A stretch of DNA of 64,000 nt, taken from Streptomyces sp. NBC_00443 (lineage in GTDB: Bacteria; Actinomycetota; Actinomycetes; Streptomycetales; Streptomycetaceae). Positions 8,385 through 15,703 of this stretch are shown in pieces; positions within the stretch are counted from its first letter, which is position 1, and each line of letters starts with the position of its first letter. The stretch spans positions 1,612,001-1,676,000 of the forward strand of contig NZ_CP107917.1 of the NCBI RefSeq assembly GCF_036014175.1, written 5' to 3'. The translations under genes were made by a program, and so were the position numbers. The notes beneath the pieces were generated by a model, which saw nothing but the letters and a program-made list of their open reading frames with translations, had not been told where the DNA came from and ran no database searches.

Positions 8385-9515
8385 TCAGGTCAGGAAGTCC
8401 CGCGCGATCGACTCCGCCGCGCGTTCCAGGAGAGGGCCCGCCTGGGCCATGGACTTCGCCGGGTCCGGTTCGAGTGCCGACAAGGCGTAGGCGCGGCGGA
8501 TGCCCGCGTGGCCCAGGGCATCCGGGAGCAGGGCCAGACGGCCGCACACCGCGATGACCTCCTTGCCGGCCGCGCGGGCGGCGGCGGCGACGCCCGCCGG
8601 GGCCTTGCCGTGCAGGGTCTGCTCGTCCAGGGAGCCCTCGCCGGTGATGACCAGGTCCGCCCGCTCCAACGCGGGCGCGAAGCCCAGGACGTCGAGCATG
8701 ACCTCGATGCCGGGGCGGAAACGGGCGCCGAGGAGGAGGGCGCCGTAGCCGATGCCCCCGGCCGCGCCGGCGCCCGGTGCGGCGGCGTGCTCGGCGGCCT
8801 TGGCGCCGACCGACTCCTCCAGCACCTTCGCGAAGTGCGCGAGCGCCGCGTCCAGCGTCGCCACGTCGTCCGGCGAGGCGCCCTTCTGCGGGCCGTACAC
8901 CGCCGGTGCGCCCTTCGGGCCGGTCAGTGGATTGTCGACGTCGCTGGCGAGCACCAGTTCGACCGAGGCCAGCCTCGGGTCAAGGCCGGAGAGATCGGCA
9001 CTGGCCAGGTCGCCCAGGCCGCCGCCGCCCGGCGTCACCGGCTCCCCGTCCGCGTCCAGGAACCGCGCACCCAGCGCGCTCAGCATCCCGGCGCCGCCGT
9101 CCGTGGTGGCGCTGCCGCCGACGCCGAACACGATCGTACGGGCGCCTGCGTCCAGCGCGGCCCGCAGCAGCTCGCCCGAGCCGTAGGTGGACGCCGCGAG
9201 GGGCGCGAAGACACCTGCGGGCAGCCGCTGCAGACCGCTCGCCTCGGCCATCTCCACGACCGCCGTGTCGCCGCGCAGCGCGAACGCCGCCGTCACCTCG
9301 TGTCCGAGAGGTCCGGCGACCCGGACTTCCCGGCGCTCGAAACCGGCCGCGACCGCCGCGTCCACGGTCCCGTCGCCGCCGTCGGCCACGGGCATGGCCT
9401 CGACCTGGACGCCCGGTACGACCCGGCGCAGACCGGCCGTCACCCGCTCGGCGACCTGCACGGCCGTCAGCGACCCCTTGAACTTGTCCGCGGCGATGAG
9501 CACGCGCTGTGTCAC
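8385..9515 (-). CDS. glxK: Glycerate kinase
   Basis: Phosphorylates D-glycerate with ATP, feeding glycerate into lower glycolysis. The 376-residue protein shows family signatures: VLIAADKFKGSLTA at the N-terminus, VFGVGGSATTDGGAGMLSALG in the middle, and VITGEGSLDEQTLHGKAPAGV later. The start is GTG at 9515, with AAGGGG upstream at suitable spacing; the longer frame begins with an arginine-rich stretch that does not look coding. Whether the product is 2- or 3-phosphoglycerate cannot be read from sequence. The gene is divergent from the ADP-ribosylglycohydrolase gene. Confidence 0.9.
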   Translation of the reverse strand: MTQRVLIAADKFKGSLTAVQVAERVTAGLRRVVPGVQVEAMPVADGGDGTVDAAVAAGFERREVRVAGPLGHEVTAAFALRGDTAVVEMAEASGLQRLPAGVFAPLAASTYGSGELLRAALDAGARTIVFGVGGSATTDGGAGMLSALGARFLDADGEPVTPGGGGLGDLASADLSGLDPRLASVELVLASDVDNPLTGPKGAPAVYGPQKGASPDDVATLDAALAHFAKVLEESVGAKAAEHAAAPGAGAAGGIGYGALLLGARFRPGIEVMLDVLGFAPALERADLVITGEGSLDEQTLHGKAPAGVAAAARAAGKEVIAVCGRLALLPDALGHAGIRRAYALSALEPDPAKSMAQAGPLLERAAESIARDFLT

Positions 9516-9592
9516 CTGTTTTCCCCTTGCTCTCCGGGCCTCGCGCACGTCAAGGCCAGTCGCGCCGCTGCGACCTTAACCGGAGGAGGGCC

Positions 9593-9715
9593 ATGACGTC
9601 ATGCTCTGCCCGGAGCCTGAGAACGCCCTGCGACCCCGCTGTGCGTACCGGCCGAACCCGGAGCGGACGCCCCCGGAATTGGGTAAACCGGTCCTATGAC
9701 CCCTGTGGGCACTGA
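9593..9715 (+). CDS. 40-codon upstream ORF with strong Shine-Dalgarno sequence
   Basis: An ATG at 9593 follows GGAGGAGG (9582-9589), one of the best ribosome binding sites in the window. The 40-residue frame (MTSCSARSLRTPCDPAVRTG...) overlaps the start of the ADP-ribosylglycohydrolase gene by 20 bases in another frame. The peptide is basic, has three Cys and shows no known family. It may be a leader peptide coupling translation to the next gene, which lacks an obvious site of its own, or simply a chance frame. Confidence 0.3.
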   Translation: MTSCSARSLRTPCDPAVRTGRTRSGRPRNWVNRSYDPCGH

Positions 9716-10781
9716 GCCAGAGCTCGCCGACCGCGTTCTCGGGGGCTGGCTCGGCCGGATCGCGGGCAACATGCTCGGTAAGCCGGTCGAGCAGGGCGAC
9801 CTGTGGACGCGGGACCGCATCGACCGCTATCTGCGGCAGGCCGCAGCCCTGCCCCTCACCGACTATCTCCCCGAGCCGGTCAGCGAGGACGACGGCTTCG
9901 AGCTGCGCCCCGAGTGGCGCCAGTGCGTGCGCGGCCGGATCCACGGCAGCTGCCGCGACGACGACGTCGACTACGCCATCCTCGGCCTCGACCTGCTGGA
10001 GACCCACGGCTTCGGCTTCAGCACCGAGCAGGTCGGCGACCTGTGGCTGCTGCGGCTGCCGTATCTGCAGACCTTCACGGCGGAGCGGGCCGCGTACCGC
10101 AACCTCGCGAACGGTCTGAAACCGCCGCTCACGGCCACGTACGACAACCCGTACCAGGAGTGGATCGGCGCCCTCATCCGCGCCGACATCTACGGCTGGA
10201 CCTGCCCCGGCGACCCGCGCCGCGCCGCCGCGCTCGCCCGCCGGGACGCGGTGCTGTCGCACACCGGAAACGGCGTGTACGGCGCGATGTGGGCGGCGGC
10301 GCTGGTCGCGGCGGCGTTCACGGTGTCCACGGTTCGCCACGCGGTCGACCAGGCGCTCGCCGTCATCCCGGCGAGCAGCCGTCTCGCCCGCACCGTACGC
10401 CGCGTCGTCTCGCTCCACGACACCCGGATGACGTGGGAGGACACGCTCACCACGGTCGCCGAGGAGACCGCCGGGCTCGGCTGGATCCACACCATCCCGA
10501 ACGCGGCCGTGCTCACCGCCGGGCTGCTGTACGGCGACGGCGACTTCACCCGCAGCATCGCGCTCACGGTGCGCGGCGGCCTCGACACCGACTCCAACGG
10601 GGCGACGGCCGGCTCGGTGGCGGGTGTGCTGACGGGGGCGGCGGCGATCCCCGAGCAGTGGACCGGGCCGCTGGAGGACACGGTCCGCAGTGCGGTGTTC
10701 GGGTTCGACGGGATGCGGATCAGCGAGCTGGCGGAGCGGACGGTGCGGCTGGCGGAGGCGGAGGTCGAGGCGGCGGTCTAG
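9696..10781 (+). CDS. ADP-ribosylglycohydrolase family protein
   Basis: 361 residues. The family removes ADP-ribose from proteins or small molecules using two metal ions. Visible motifs are LGGWLGRIAGNMLGKPVEQG at the N-terminus, CRDDDVDYA (metal-binding acidic cluster) near residue 88, and GGLDTDSNGATAGSVAG near residue 290, matching the C-terminal metal-binding G-G-x-D-T-D-x-x-A pattern. It is the first of four plus-strand genes (NUDIX, Sir2, VOC) that share an ADP-ribose/NAD theme. The natural substrate is unknown; DraG-like control of an ADP-ribosylated protein or ADP-ribose salvage are both possible. Confidence 0.88.
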   Translation: MTPVGTEPELADRVLGGWLGRIAGNMLGKPVEQGDLWTRDRIDRYLRQAAALPLTDYLPEPVSEDDGFELRPEWRQCVRGRIHGSCRDDDVDYAILGLDLLETHGFGFSTEQVGDLWLLRLPYLQTFTAERAAYRNLANGLKPPLTATYDNPYQEWIGALIRADIYGWTCPGDPRRAAALARRDAVLSHTGNGVYGAMWAAALVAAAFTVSTVRHAVDQALAVIPASSRLARTVRRVVSLHDTRMTWEDTLTTVAEETAGLGWIHTIPNAAVLTAGLLYGDGDFTRSIALTVRGGLDTDSNGATAGSVAGVLTGAAAIPEQWTGPLEDTVRSAVFGFDGMRISELAERTVRLAEAEVEAAV

Positions 10782-10821
10782 CCGGTCCGGGTGACGGGCG
10801 GGGCCGGTTGCCCGGGCTGGT

Positions 10822-10827
10822 TACGCT
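10822..10827 (+). promoter_or_regulatory. Candidate -10 box for a leaderless NUDIX transcript
   Basis: TACGCT fits the TANNNT form of a streptomycete -10 element and lies 6 bases before the ATG at 10834. No Shine-Dalgarno sequence precedes that ATG, so a leaderless mRNA is plausible. No strong -35 is visible. Confidence 0.35.
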
Positions 10828-10833
10828 TCCCCA

Positions 10834-11328
10834 ATGACCACCACGCCTGACTTCGCCGCGTACATCGCAAGTCTCCCCCGCGTCCTCGCCGGTGCCGCCG
10901 CCCTGTTCCGGGACGCCGAGGGCCGGGTGCTGCTCGTCGAGCCGAACTACCGTGAGGGCTGGGCGCTTCCGGGCGGCACGATCGAGTCCGACGACGGCGA
11001 GACGCCCCGCCAGGGAGCGCGCCGCGAGACGGCCGAGGAGATCGGCCTGGACCGTGACCTGGGCCGGCTGCTCGCGGTGGACTGGTCGCACGGCACGGGG
11101 CGGCCGGCGCTGGTGGCGTACCTGTACGACGGTGGGGTCCTCGGCGAGGACGACTTCAAGGAGATCCGGTTGCAGGAGGAGGAGCTGCTGTCCTGGCGGC
11201 TCGTCCCGCGCGAGGAGATCACGGCTCATCTGCCGGGTTCTCTGGGCCGCCGCGTCCTGGCCGCACTGGACGTGCTCGCGGACGGCGGGGGAACGGTGGA
11301 GCTGGAGAACGGTCACCGGGTGGGCTGA
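10834..11328 (+). CDS. NUDIX hydrolase
   Basis: 164-residue pyrophosphohydrolase. The Nudix box is visible as GGTIESDDGE followed by RRETAEEIGL. It carries the catalytic RE..EE core, with a loop slightly longer than the textbook pattern. Substrates in the family include ADP-ribose, 8-oxo-dGTP and nucleotide sugars. Its neighbours (ADP-ribosylglycohydrolase 52 bases upstream, Sir2 downstream) make ADP-ribose or O-acetyl-ADP-ribose a reasonable guess, but the sequence alone does not show it. The stop codon lies inside the first unit of a 27-base tandem repeat. Confidence 0.88.
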   Translation: MTTTPDFAAYIASLPRVLAGAAALFRDAEGRVLLVEPNYREGWALPGGTIESDDGETPRQGARRETAEEIGLDRDLGRLLAVDWSHGTGRPALVAYLYDGGVLGEDDFKEIRLQEEELLSWRLVPREEITAHLPGSLGRRVLAALDVLADGGGTVELENGHRVG

Positions 11329-11397
11329 CCGGCGACGGGCTTCCGGATCGGCCGACCGGCGACGGGCTTCCGGATCGGCCGACCGGCGGTGGGCTCG
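11327..11397. repeat. 27-base tandem repeat spanning the NUDIX stop codon
   Basis: Two identical 27-base units (11327-11353 and 11354-11380) beginning GACCGGCGACGGGCTTCC are followed by a degenerate partial third copy to about 11397. The first unit starts within the NUDIX TGA stop, and the array ends about 55 bases before the Sir2 ATG. This looks like recent slippage. Confidence 0.9.
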
Positions 11398-11440
11398 GGC
11401 CGCTTCGAATATCCATTCGCGGCCCGTGCGACGCCCGTCC

Positions 11441-11446
11441 TACCCT
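11441..11446 (+). promoter_or_regulatory. Candidate -10 box for a leaderless Sir2 transcript
   Basis: TACCCT (TANNNT form) lies 7 bases before the ATG at 11454, and there is no Shine-Dalgarno sequence in between. The arrangement matches that before the NUDIX gene. Confidence 0.35.
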
Positions 11447-11453
11447 CGGCAGC

Positions 11454-12179
11454 ATGACCAAGCCCCTCGTCGCCCTCCTCAGCGGCGCCGGTATCTCGAC
11501 CGACTCCGGCATCCCCGACTACCGCGGGCCGAACGGGCTGTGGCGGCGCGATCCCGAGGCCGAGAAGCTCGTGACGTACGAGTACTACATGGGCGACCCG
11601 GAGATCCGGCGGCGCTCGTGGCAGATGCGGCGCAAGAACCGGACGCTGAAAGCCGAGCCCAACGCCGCGCACCGGGCGGTGGCCGAGCTGGAGCTGTCCG
11701 GGGTGCCGGTGCGGGTGATCACGCAGAACGTGGACGGGCTGCACCAGCTCGCCGGGATGCCCGCGCGCAAGGTGCTCGAACTGCACGGCAGCGCGCGGAG
11801 TGTGGTCTGCACGAAGTGCCATCTCCGCGGGCCGATGGAGGACGCGATCGCGCGGGTCGAGGCAGGGGAGGACGATCCGCCGTGCCTGGAGTGCGGCGGC
11901 GTCCTCAAGTCGGCGACCGTCATGTTCGGCGAGCGGCTCGACCCCGTGGTCCTCGGTGAGGCGGTCGCGATCACCAAGGCGTGTCAGGTGTTCATCGCCG
12001 TCGGCACCACCCTCCAGGTCCAGCCCGCCGCCGGCCTCGCGGGCGTGGCCGCCGACCACGGCGCCCGGCTCGTCATCGTCAACGCCGAGCCGACGCCGTA
12101 CGACGACCGCGCCGACGAGGTGATCCGCGAGCCGATCGGCACCGCGCTGCCGAAGCTGCTGCGCGGGCTGGGCGAGTAG
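11454..12179 (+). CDS. cobB: Sir2-family NAD-dependent protein deacylase
   Basis: 241-residue sirtuin. It removes acyl groups from lysines using NAD+, releasing nicotinamide and O-acyl-ADP-ribose; in actinobacteria acetyl-CoA synthetase is a classic target. Motifs in order: LSGAGISTDSGIPDYRGPNG (NAD binding), ITQNVDGLHQLAG with the catalytic region near HGS, zinc pairs CTKC and CLEC, and VGTTLQVQPAAGLAG. No N- or C-terminal extension. It sits in the ADP-ribose themed run, and the VOC gene follows after 14 bases. Confidence 0.93.
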   Translation: MTKPLVALLSGAGISTDSGIPDYRGPNGLWRRDPEAEKLVTYEYYMGDPEIRRRSWQMRRKNRTLKAEPNAAHRAVAELELSGVPVRVITQNVDGLHQLAGMPARKVLELHGSARSVVCTKCHLRGPMEDAIARVEAGEDDPPCLECGGVLKSATVMFGERLDPVVLGEAVAITKACQVFIAVGTTLQVQPAAGLAGVAADHGARLVIVNAEPTPYDDRADEVIREPIGTALPKLLRGLGE

Positions 12180-12193
12180 CTCAGAATGCGATC

Positions 12194-12562
12194 ATGACTT
12201 CTCGGATACGCCATGTGACGATCGACTCCGCCGACGCCTACGCCCTCGCCGGCTTCTGGTCCCAGGTGCTCGGCCTGTCCGTGCACGAGGACGACGAGCC
12301 CGGGGACGAGGAGGTGCTGATCGAGGGCGCGGGCCTGCTGTTCGTCACCGTCCCGGAGCGCAAGACCCTCAAGAACCGGATCCATGTGGACCTTCAGCCG
12401 CAGGACCGCACCCGGGACGAGGAGGTCGAGCGGCTTCTGGCCCTCGGCGCCACCCTGGTCGACGACCGCCGCACCCCGGACGGCAGGGGCTGGGCGGTCC
12501 TCGCCGACCCGGAGGGCAACGAGTTCTGCGTGGAACGCGGGGCTGCGGAGCGGGCCGGCTAG
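12194..12562 (+). CDS. VOC (glyoxalase/bleomycin-resistance fold) protein
   Basis: 122 residues with two beta-alpha-beta-beta-beta modules. The N-terminal strand reads IRHVTIDSADAYALAGFWSQ and the C-terminal strand GWAVLADPEGNEFCVE. HVDLQPQ and EFCVE supply metal-ligand-like positions. This is the actinobacterial single-domain glyoxalase-like type whose substrates are mostly unknown. It follows the Sir2 gene closely and converges with ogt, with only 6 bases between the two stops. Confidence 0.8.
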   Translation: MTSRIRHVTIDSADAYALAGFWSQVLGLSVHEDDEPGDEEVLIEGAGLLFVTVPERKTLKNRIHVDLQPQDRTRDEEVERLLALGATLVDDRRTPDGRGWAVLADPEGNEFCVERGAAERAG

Positions 12563-12568
12563 CCGGGC

Positions 12569-13051
12569 TCAGAAGAGCGCGCTTCCGTTCTCGAAGTCCA
12601 GCAGGCGCTGCTTGCGGTCCAGGCCGCCGCCGTAGCCCGTGAGGCTGCCGCTCGCGCCGACGACGCGGTGGCAGGGGACGATGATGCCGATCGGGTTCTT
12701 GCCGTTGGCGAGGCCGACCGCGCGGGAGGCGCCGGAGTTGCCGAGGGTGTCGGCGAGTTCGCCGTAGGAGCGGGTCTCGCCGTACGGGATCTTCCGTAGT
12801 TGCTCCCAGACGCTGCGCTGGAACGGGGTTCCGCTCAGGCGCAGTTCGAGGGTGAAATCCTTCAACTCGCCTGCGAAATAGGCCTTCAGCTGGCCCTCGG
12901 CCTCCCGGAAGAGGGACTCGTCGCGGGTGTCGAAGGTCTCCTCGTCCGGCCGGTGGCGCTGTTCGGTCATGTAGAGGCCGCACAGGACGCCTTCCTCGGC
13001 GACGAGCGTGAGGGGGCCGTACGGGCTGTCGATGAGGGTGTGCTGCTTCAT
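12569..13051 (-). CDS. ogt: Methylated-DNA-protein-cysteine methyltransferase
   Basis: Suicide repair protein that transfers the methyl group from O6-methylguanine to its own Cys. The 160-residue protein has GTPFQRSVWEQLRKIPYGET, the DNA-binding helix ADTLGNSGASRAVGLANG, and the acceptor site IIVPCHRVV with Cys at about residue 127. AAAGGA precedes the start; GTG at 13054 is an equally possible start three bases earlier. It lies immediately downstream of the Ada-AlkA fusion on the same strand (20-base gap), so the two repair genes form an adaptive-response operon. Confidence 0.95.
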   Translation of the reverse strand: MKQHTLIDSPYGPLTLVAEEGVLCGLYMTEQRHRPDEETFDTRDESLFREAEGQLKAYFAGELKDFTLELRLSGTPFQRSVWEQLRKIPYGETRSYGELADTLGNSGASRAVGLANGKNPIGIIVPCHRVVGASGSLTGYGGGLDRKQRLLDFENGSALF

Positions 13052-13071
13052 CACGCGTTCCTTTGACGTGC

Positions 13072-14580
13072 CTAGACGGGGAGGAAGTTGATCGGGTGGC
13101 TGTCCGTCGCCCACAGGTACTGGACGGCGTACGCCCGCCAGGGACGCCACGCGGCCGCCCGGGCCGTGAGGGCCGCAGGCGTTGACGGCAGGCCCAGCTC
13201 CTGGGCGGCGCGGCGGATGCCGAGGTCGGTGGGGAGGAAGGCGTCGGGGTCGCCGAGGGCCCTCATCGCGATGACGTCGACCGTCCAGGGGCCGAAGCCG
13301 GGGAGGGCCAGGAGCCGGTCCCGGGTCTGCGGCCAGTCACTGTCCGGGCCCAGGCGGACGTCACCGTCGGCGAGTTGGCGGACCAGGGTGGTGAACGTCG
13401 TACGGCGGGAGCGGGGCATCGCCAGTGACTCCGGGTCCACCGAGGCCAGTGCCCCGGGGGCCGGGAAGAGGTGGGTGAGGCCGCCCTCAGTGTCCTCGAC
13501 CTGCTCGCCGTGGGCGGTGACCAGGCGGGCCGCGTGGGTGCGGGCTGCCGCCGTGGAGACCTGTTGGCCGAGCACGGCCCGTACGGCGAACTCCGCCTCG
13601 TCGACCGTGCGCGGCACCCGTCGGCCGGGCGCCTTGTCGACCAGCGGCGCCAGCAGCGGATCCGTGCGCAACTGGTCGTCGATGGCGGCCGGATCGGCGT
13701 CCAGGTCCAGCATCCGCCGGCACCGGCTGATCGCGACGGTCAGATCGCGCAGGTCGCTGAGGATGAGGCGGCAGGCGATGTGGTCGGGCCGCGGGGTCAG
13801 GGACACGATGCCGTGTCCGTACGGCAGTCTGAGCGTGCGCCGGTACGCGCCGTCCCGCCACTCCTCGACGCCGGGGACGGCGGTCGCCGCGAGGTGGCCG
13901 AAGAGGTTGTCGGGGTTGAGGGGGGCGCGGAACGGCAGCCGCAGGGTCAGGGCGCCGGCGGTGTTCGCCGAGACTCCCGGGGGGCCCGAACTGCCCGAAG
14001 TCACCGGGGTGCTGCGCGGTGCCGCCCGGGTGCGCAGGTCGGTCGGGGCAAGCGCGTAGACCTCGCGCACGGTGTCGTTGAAGGTGCGGATGGACGCGAA
14101 CCCGGCCGCGAAGGCGATGTCCGCCATGGCCAGGGGCGTCGTCTCGATGAGCAGGCGGGCCGCCTGGGCGCGCTGGGCCCGGGCCAGGGCGAGCGGGCCG
14201 GCACCCAGTTCGGCGAGGAGCTGGCGTTCGATCTGCCGGGTGCTGTAGCCGAGCCGGGCGGCGAGGCCGGGGACGCCCTCGCGGTCCACGACTCCGTCGG
14301 CGATCAGCCGCATCGCGCGGGCCACGAGGTCGGCGCGCTGGTTCCACTCCGGCGAGCCGGGGCTGGTGTCCGGTCGGCAGCGCTTGCAGGCCCTGAACCC
14401 GGCCTGCTGGCAGGCGGCGGCGCTCGGGTGGAACCGCATGTTCTCCGGCTTGGGCGGGACCACGGGGCAACTGGGCCGGCAGTAGATCCCGGTCGTGACG
14501 ACCGCGGTGAAGAACCAGCCGTCGAAGCGGGCGTCCTTGGACTGGACAGCGCGCACGCAGCGCTCGGTGTCGGTGTGCAT
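13072..14580 (-). CDS. Ada-type regulator fused to AlkA DNA-3-methyladenine glycosylase
   Basis: 502-residue fusion. Residues about 1-75 form the Ada metal-binding methyl-acceptor domain with zinc ligands Cys34, Cys38, Cys65 and Cys68. An AraC-type helix-turn-helix follows near 85-175, then an AlkA N-terminal domain and an HhH-GPD glycosylase domain with LLALPGFGPWTVDVIAMRAL. Family knowledge: methylation of the first Cys by phosphotriester damage turns Ada into an activator, while the AlkA part excises 3-methyladenine. ATG at 14580 gives the canonical MHTDTERCVRAVQSKDARFD start. Probably autoregulated together with ogt. Confidence 0.93.
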   Translation of the reverse strand: MHTDTERCVRAVQSKDARFDGWFFTAVVTTGIYCRPSCPVVPPKPENMRFHPSAAACQQAGFRACKRCRPDTSPGSPEWNQRADLVARAMRLIADGVVDREGVPGLAARLGYSTRQIERQLLAELGAGPLALARAQRAQAARLLIETTPLAMADIAFAAGFASIRTFNDTVREVYALAPTDLRTRAAPRSTPVTSGSSGPPGVSANTAGALTLRLPFRAPLNPDNLFGHLAATAVPGVEEWRDGAYRRTLRLPYGHGIVSLTPRPDHIACRLILSDLRDLTVAISRCRRMLDLDADPAAIDDQLRTDPLLAPLVDKAPGRRVPRTVDEAEFAVRAVLGQQVSTAAARTHAARLVTAHGEQVEDTEGGLTHLFPAPGALASVDPESLAMPRSRRTTFTTLVRQLADGDVRLGPDSDWPQTRDRLLALPGFGPWTVDVIAMRALGDPDAFLPTDLGIRRAAQELGLPSTPAALTARAAAWRPWRAYAVQYLWATDSHPINFLPV

Positions 14581-14717
14581 CCCCTTCTGCATGTGTCCAG
14601 CATCGTCCACGCGGGCGAGGCGGGCTGGCGAGAATCCGACATCGACCTCGGCTGGGCTGGGAGCCTTCGGATCACCCGAGCCGCGGGCCGGATTCCGGGA
14701 CGCATGAAGAAGCATTC

Positions 14718-15113
14718 ATGTGTTCATGTACGATGAGTAAGATACCCGGTATGGGTCATGGAGCCGTTACCGCCGCGCAGGACGCCGCCGAGCGCGTACG
14801 CCTGGACGCGGCCAACGTCGCCAAGGTGGCCACCACCCTCCAGGCCCTCTCCACCCCCTCCCGCCTGCTGATCCTGGCGCGACTGCGTGAGGGGCCGCTG
14901 CCCGCCACCGAGCTGGCGGCGGAGGTGGGCATGGAGCAGTCCGCCTGCTCGCACCAGCTCCGGCTGCTGCGCAACCTGGGGCTGGTGGTGGGCGAGCGCC
15001 GCGGTCGTTCGGTCGTCTACGCCCTGCACGACCACCATGTCGCCGAACTGCTCGACCAGGCCGTCTACCACGTGGAGCATCTGCGCCTGGGCATCAGCGA
15101 CACGGCGGAGTGA
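14718..15113 (+). CDS. ArsR/SmtB-family metal-sensing repressor
   Basis: Winged-helix repressor of 120-131 residues depending on start. The HTH is LPATELAAEVGMEQSACSHQ. The C-terminal helix has Asp-x-His, ten residues, then His-x-x-His (DHH...HVEH), the alpha5 metal site known from SmtB/CzrA/NmtR-type zinc, cobalt or nickel sensors. ATGs at 14718, 14751 and 14760 are possible; MGHGAVTAAQ at 14751 looks most native. Family members usually control an efflux ATPase or CDF pump, but none is adjacent here. TTCATGT repeats at 14715-14730 overlap the earliest start. Confidence 0.88.
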   Translation: MCSCTMSKIPGMGHGAVTAAQDAAERVRLDAANVAKVATTLQALSTPSRLLILARLREGPLPATELAAEVGMEQSACSHQLRLLRNLGLVVGERRGRSVVYALHDHHVAELLDQAVYHVEHLRLGISDTAE

Positions 15114-15156
15114 GCCGCACCGGGCCGGCCGGGGGCAGCCTCCGCCGACGGCGGCA

Positions 15157-15624
15157 CTACGACGCGCTGGGGGCGGGCGTCGGGCCCACGCCCCGCAACT
15201 GCTGGATCTTTCCGCCCAGTTGGGGCCGGAGCTGATCCAGCACCGCCGGCTTCGCGCTGACCACCCAGCGGGTGCCCACGAGGTACTTGCCGCCGTAGAC
15301 AGCGGCCGCGTCCAGCCAGGTGAGCTTGAACTTCTCCTGCGGGAACGTGGTGATGAGGTAGTCACCCCTCTTCGTGCGGCAGACGCCCTCGCGCAGCTCG
15401 TCCGCCTCGGTCCGGATCTTGACCTTGCAGCCCGTCAGGCCGGCGATCACCTCGACCTTCGCCGGTGCCACGACTCCGGCGACGGTGGCGGAGACGTTCG
15501 CCGGAGTGCTCTTCGCGGCGGCGGCTCCGTCGTCCTCACCTCCGCCGCACGCGGTGGTCAGGAGCAGGAGGGCCAGACTGCCGACCGTCGCGGTACGGCC
15601 GATGCTTCCTCGGTGTGACTGCAC
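15157..15624 (-). CDS. Secreted lipoprotein, function unknown
   Basis: 155-residue protein with an N-terminal signal sequence and lipobox LLTTAC (Cys near residue 26), so it should be lipid-anchored outside the membrane. The mature part has a Thr/Ala-rich linker, then a compact domain with two Cys (about residues 66 and 82) that could form a disulfide. The end is Pro/Ala rich. It starts at GTG 15624 with GGGGAAG upstream. No named family recognised. Confidence 0.75.
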   Translation of the reverse strand: MQSHRGSIGRTATVGSLALLLLTTACGGGEDDGAAAAKSTPANVSATVAGVVAPAKVEVIAGLTGCKVKIRTEADELREGVCRTKRGDYLITTFPQEKFKLTWLDAAAVYGGKYLVGTRWVVSAKPAVLDQLRPQLGGKIQQLRGVGPTPAPSAS

Positions 15625-15654
15625 GATTCTTCCCCGGTGCTTCCTCGGTGTGAC
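15603..15654. repeat. 17-base direct repeat at the lipoprotein start
   Basis: TGCTTCCTCGGTGTGAC occurs at 15603-15619 (inside the first codons of the lipoprotein gene) and at 15638-15654 (its 5' leader), 35 bases apart. It could be a duplicated regulatory sequence or a duplication that displaced the start codon. Confidence 0.8.
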
Positions 15655-15703
15655 GGCGCGAAGAGTGGTACGGATCAGCGCCGTGAGCCGTTCACCTGTG
15701 GTG

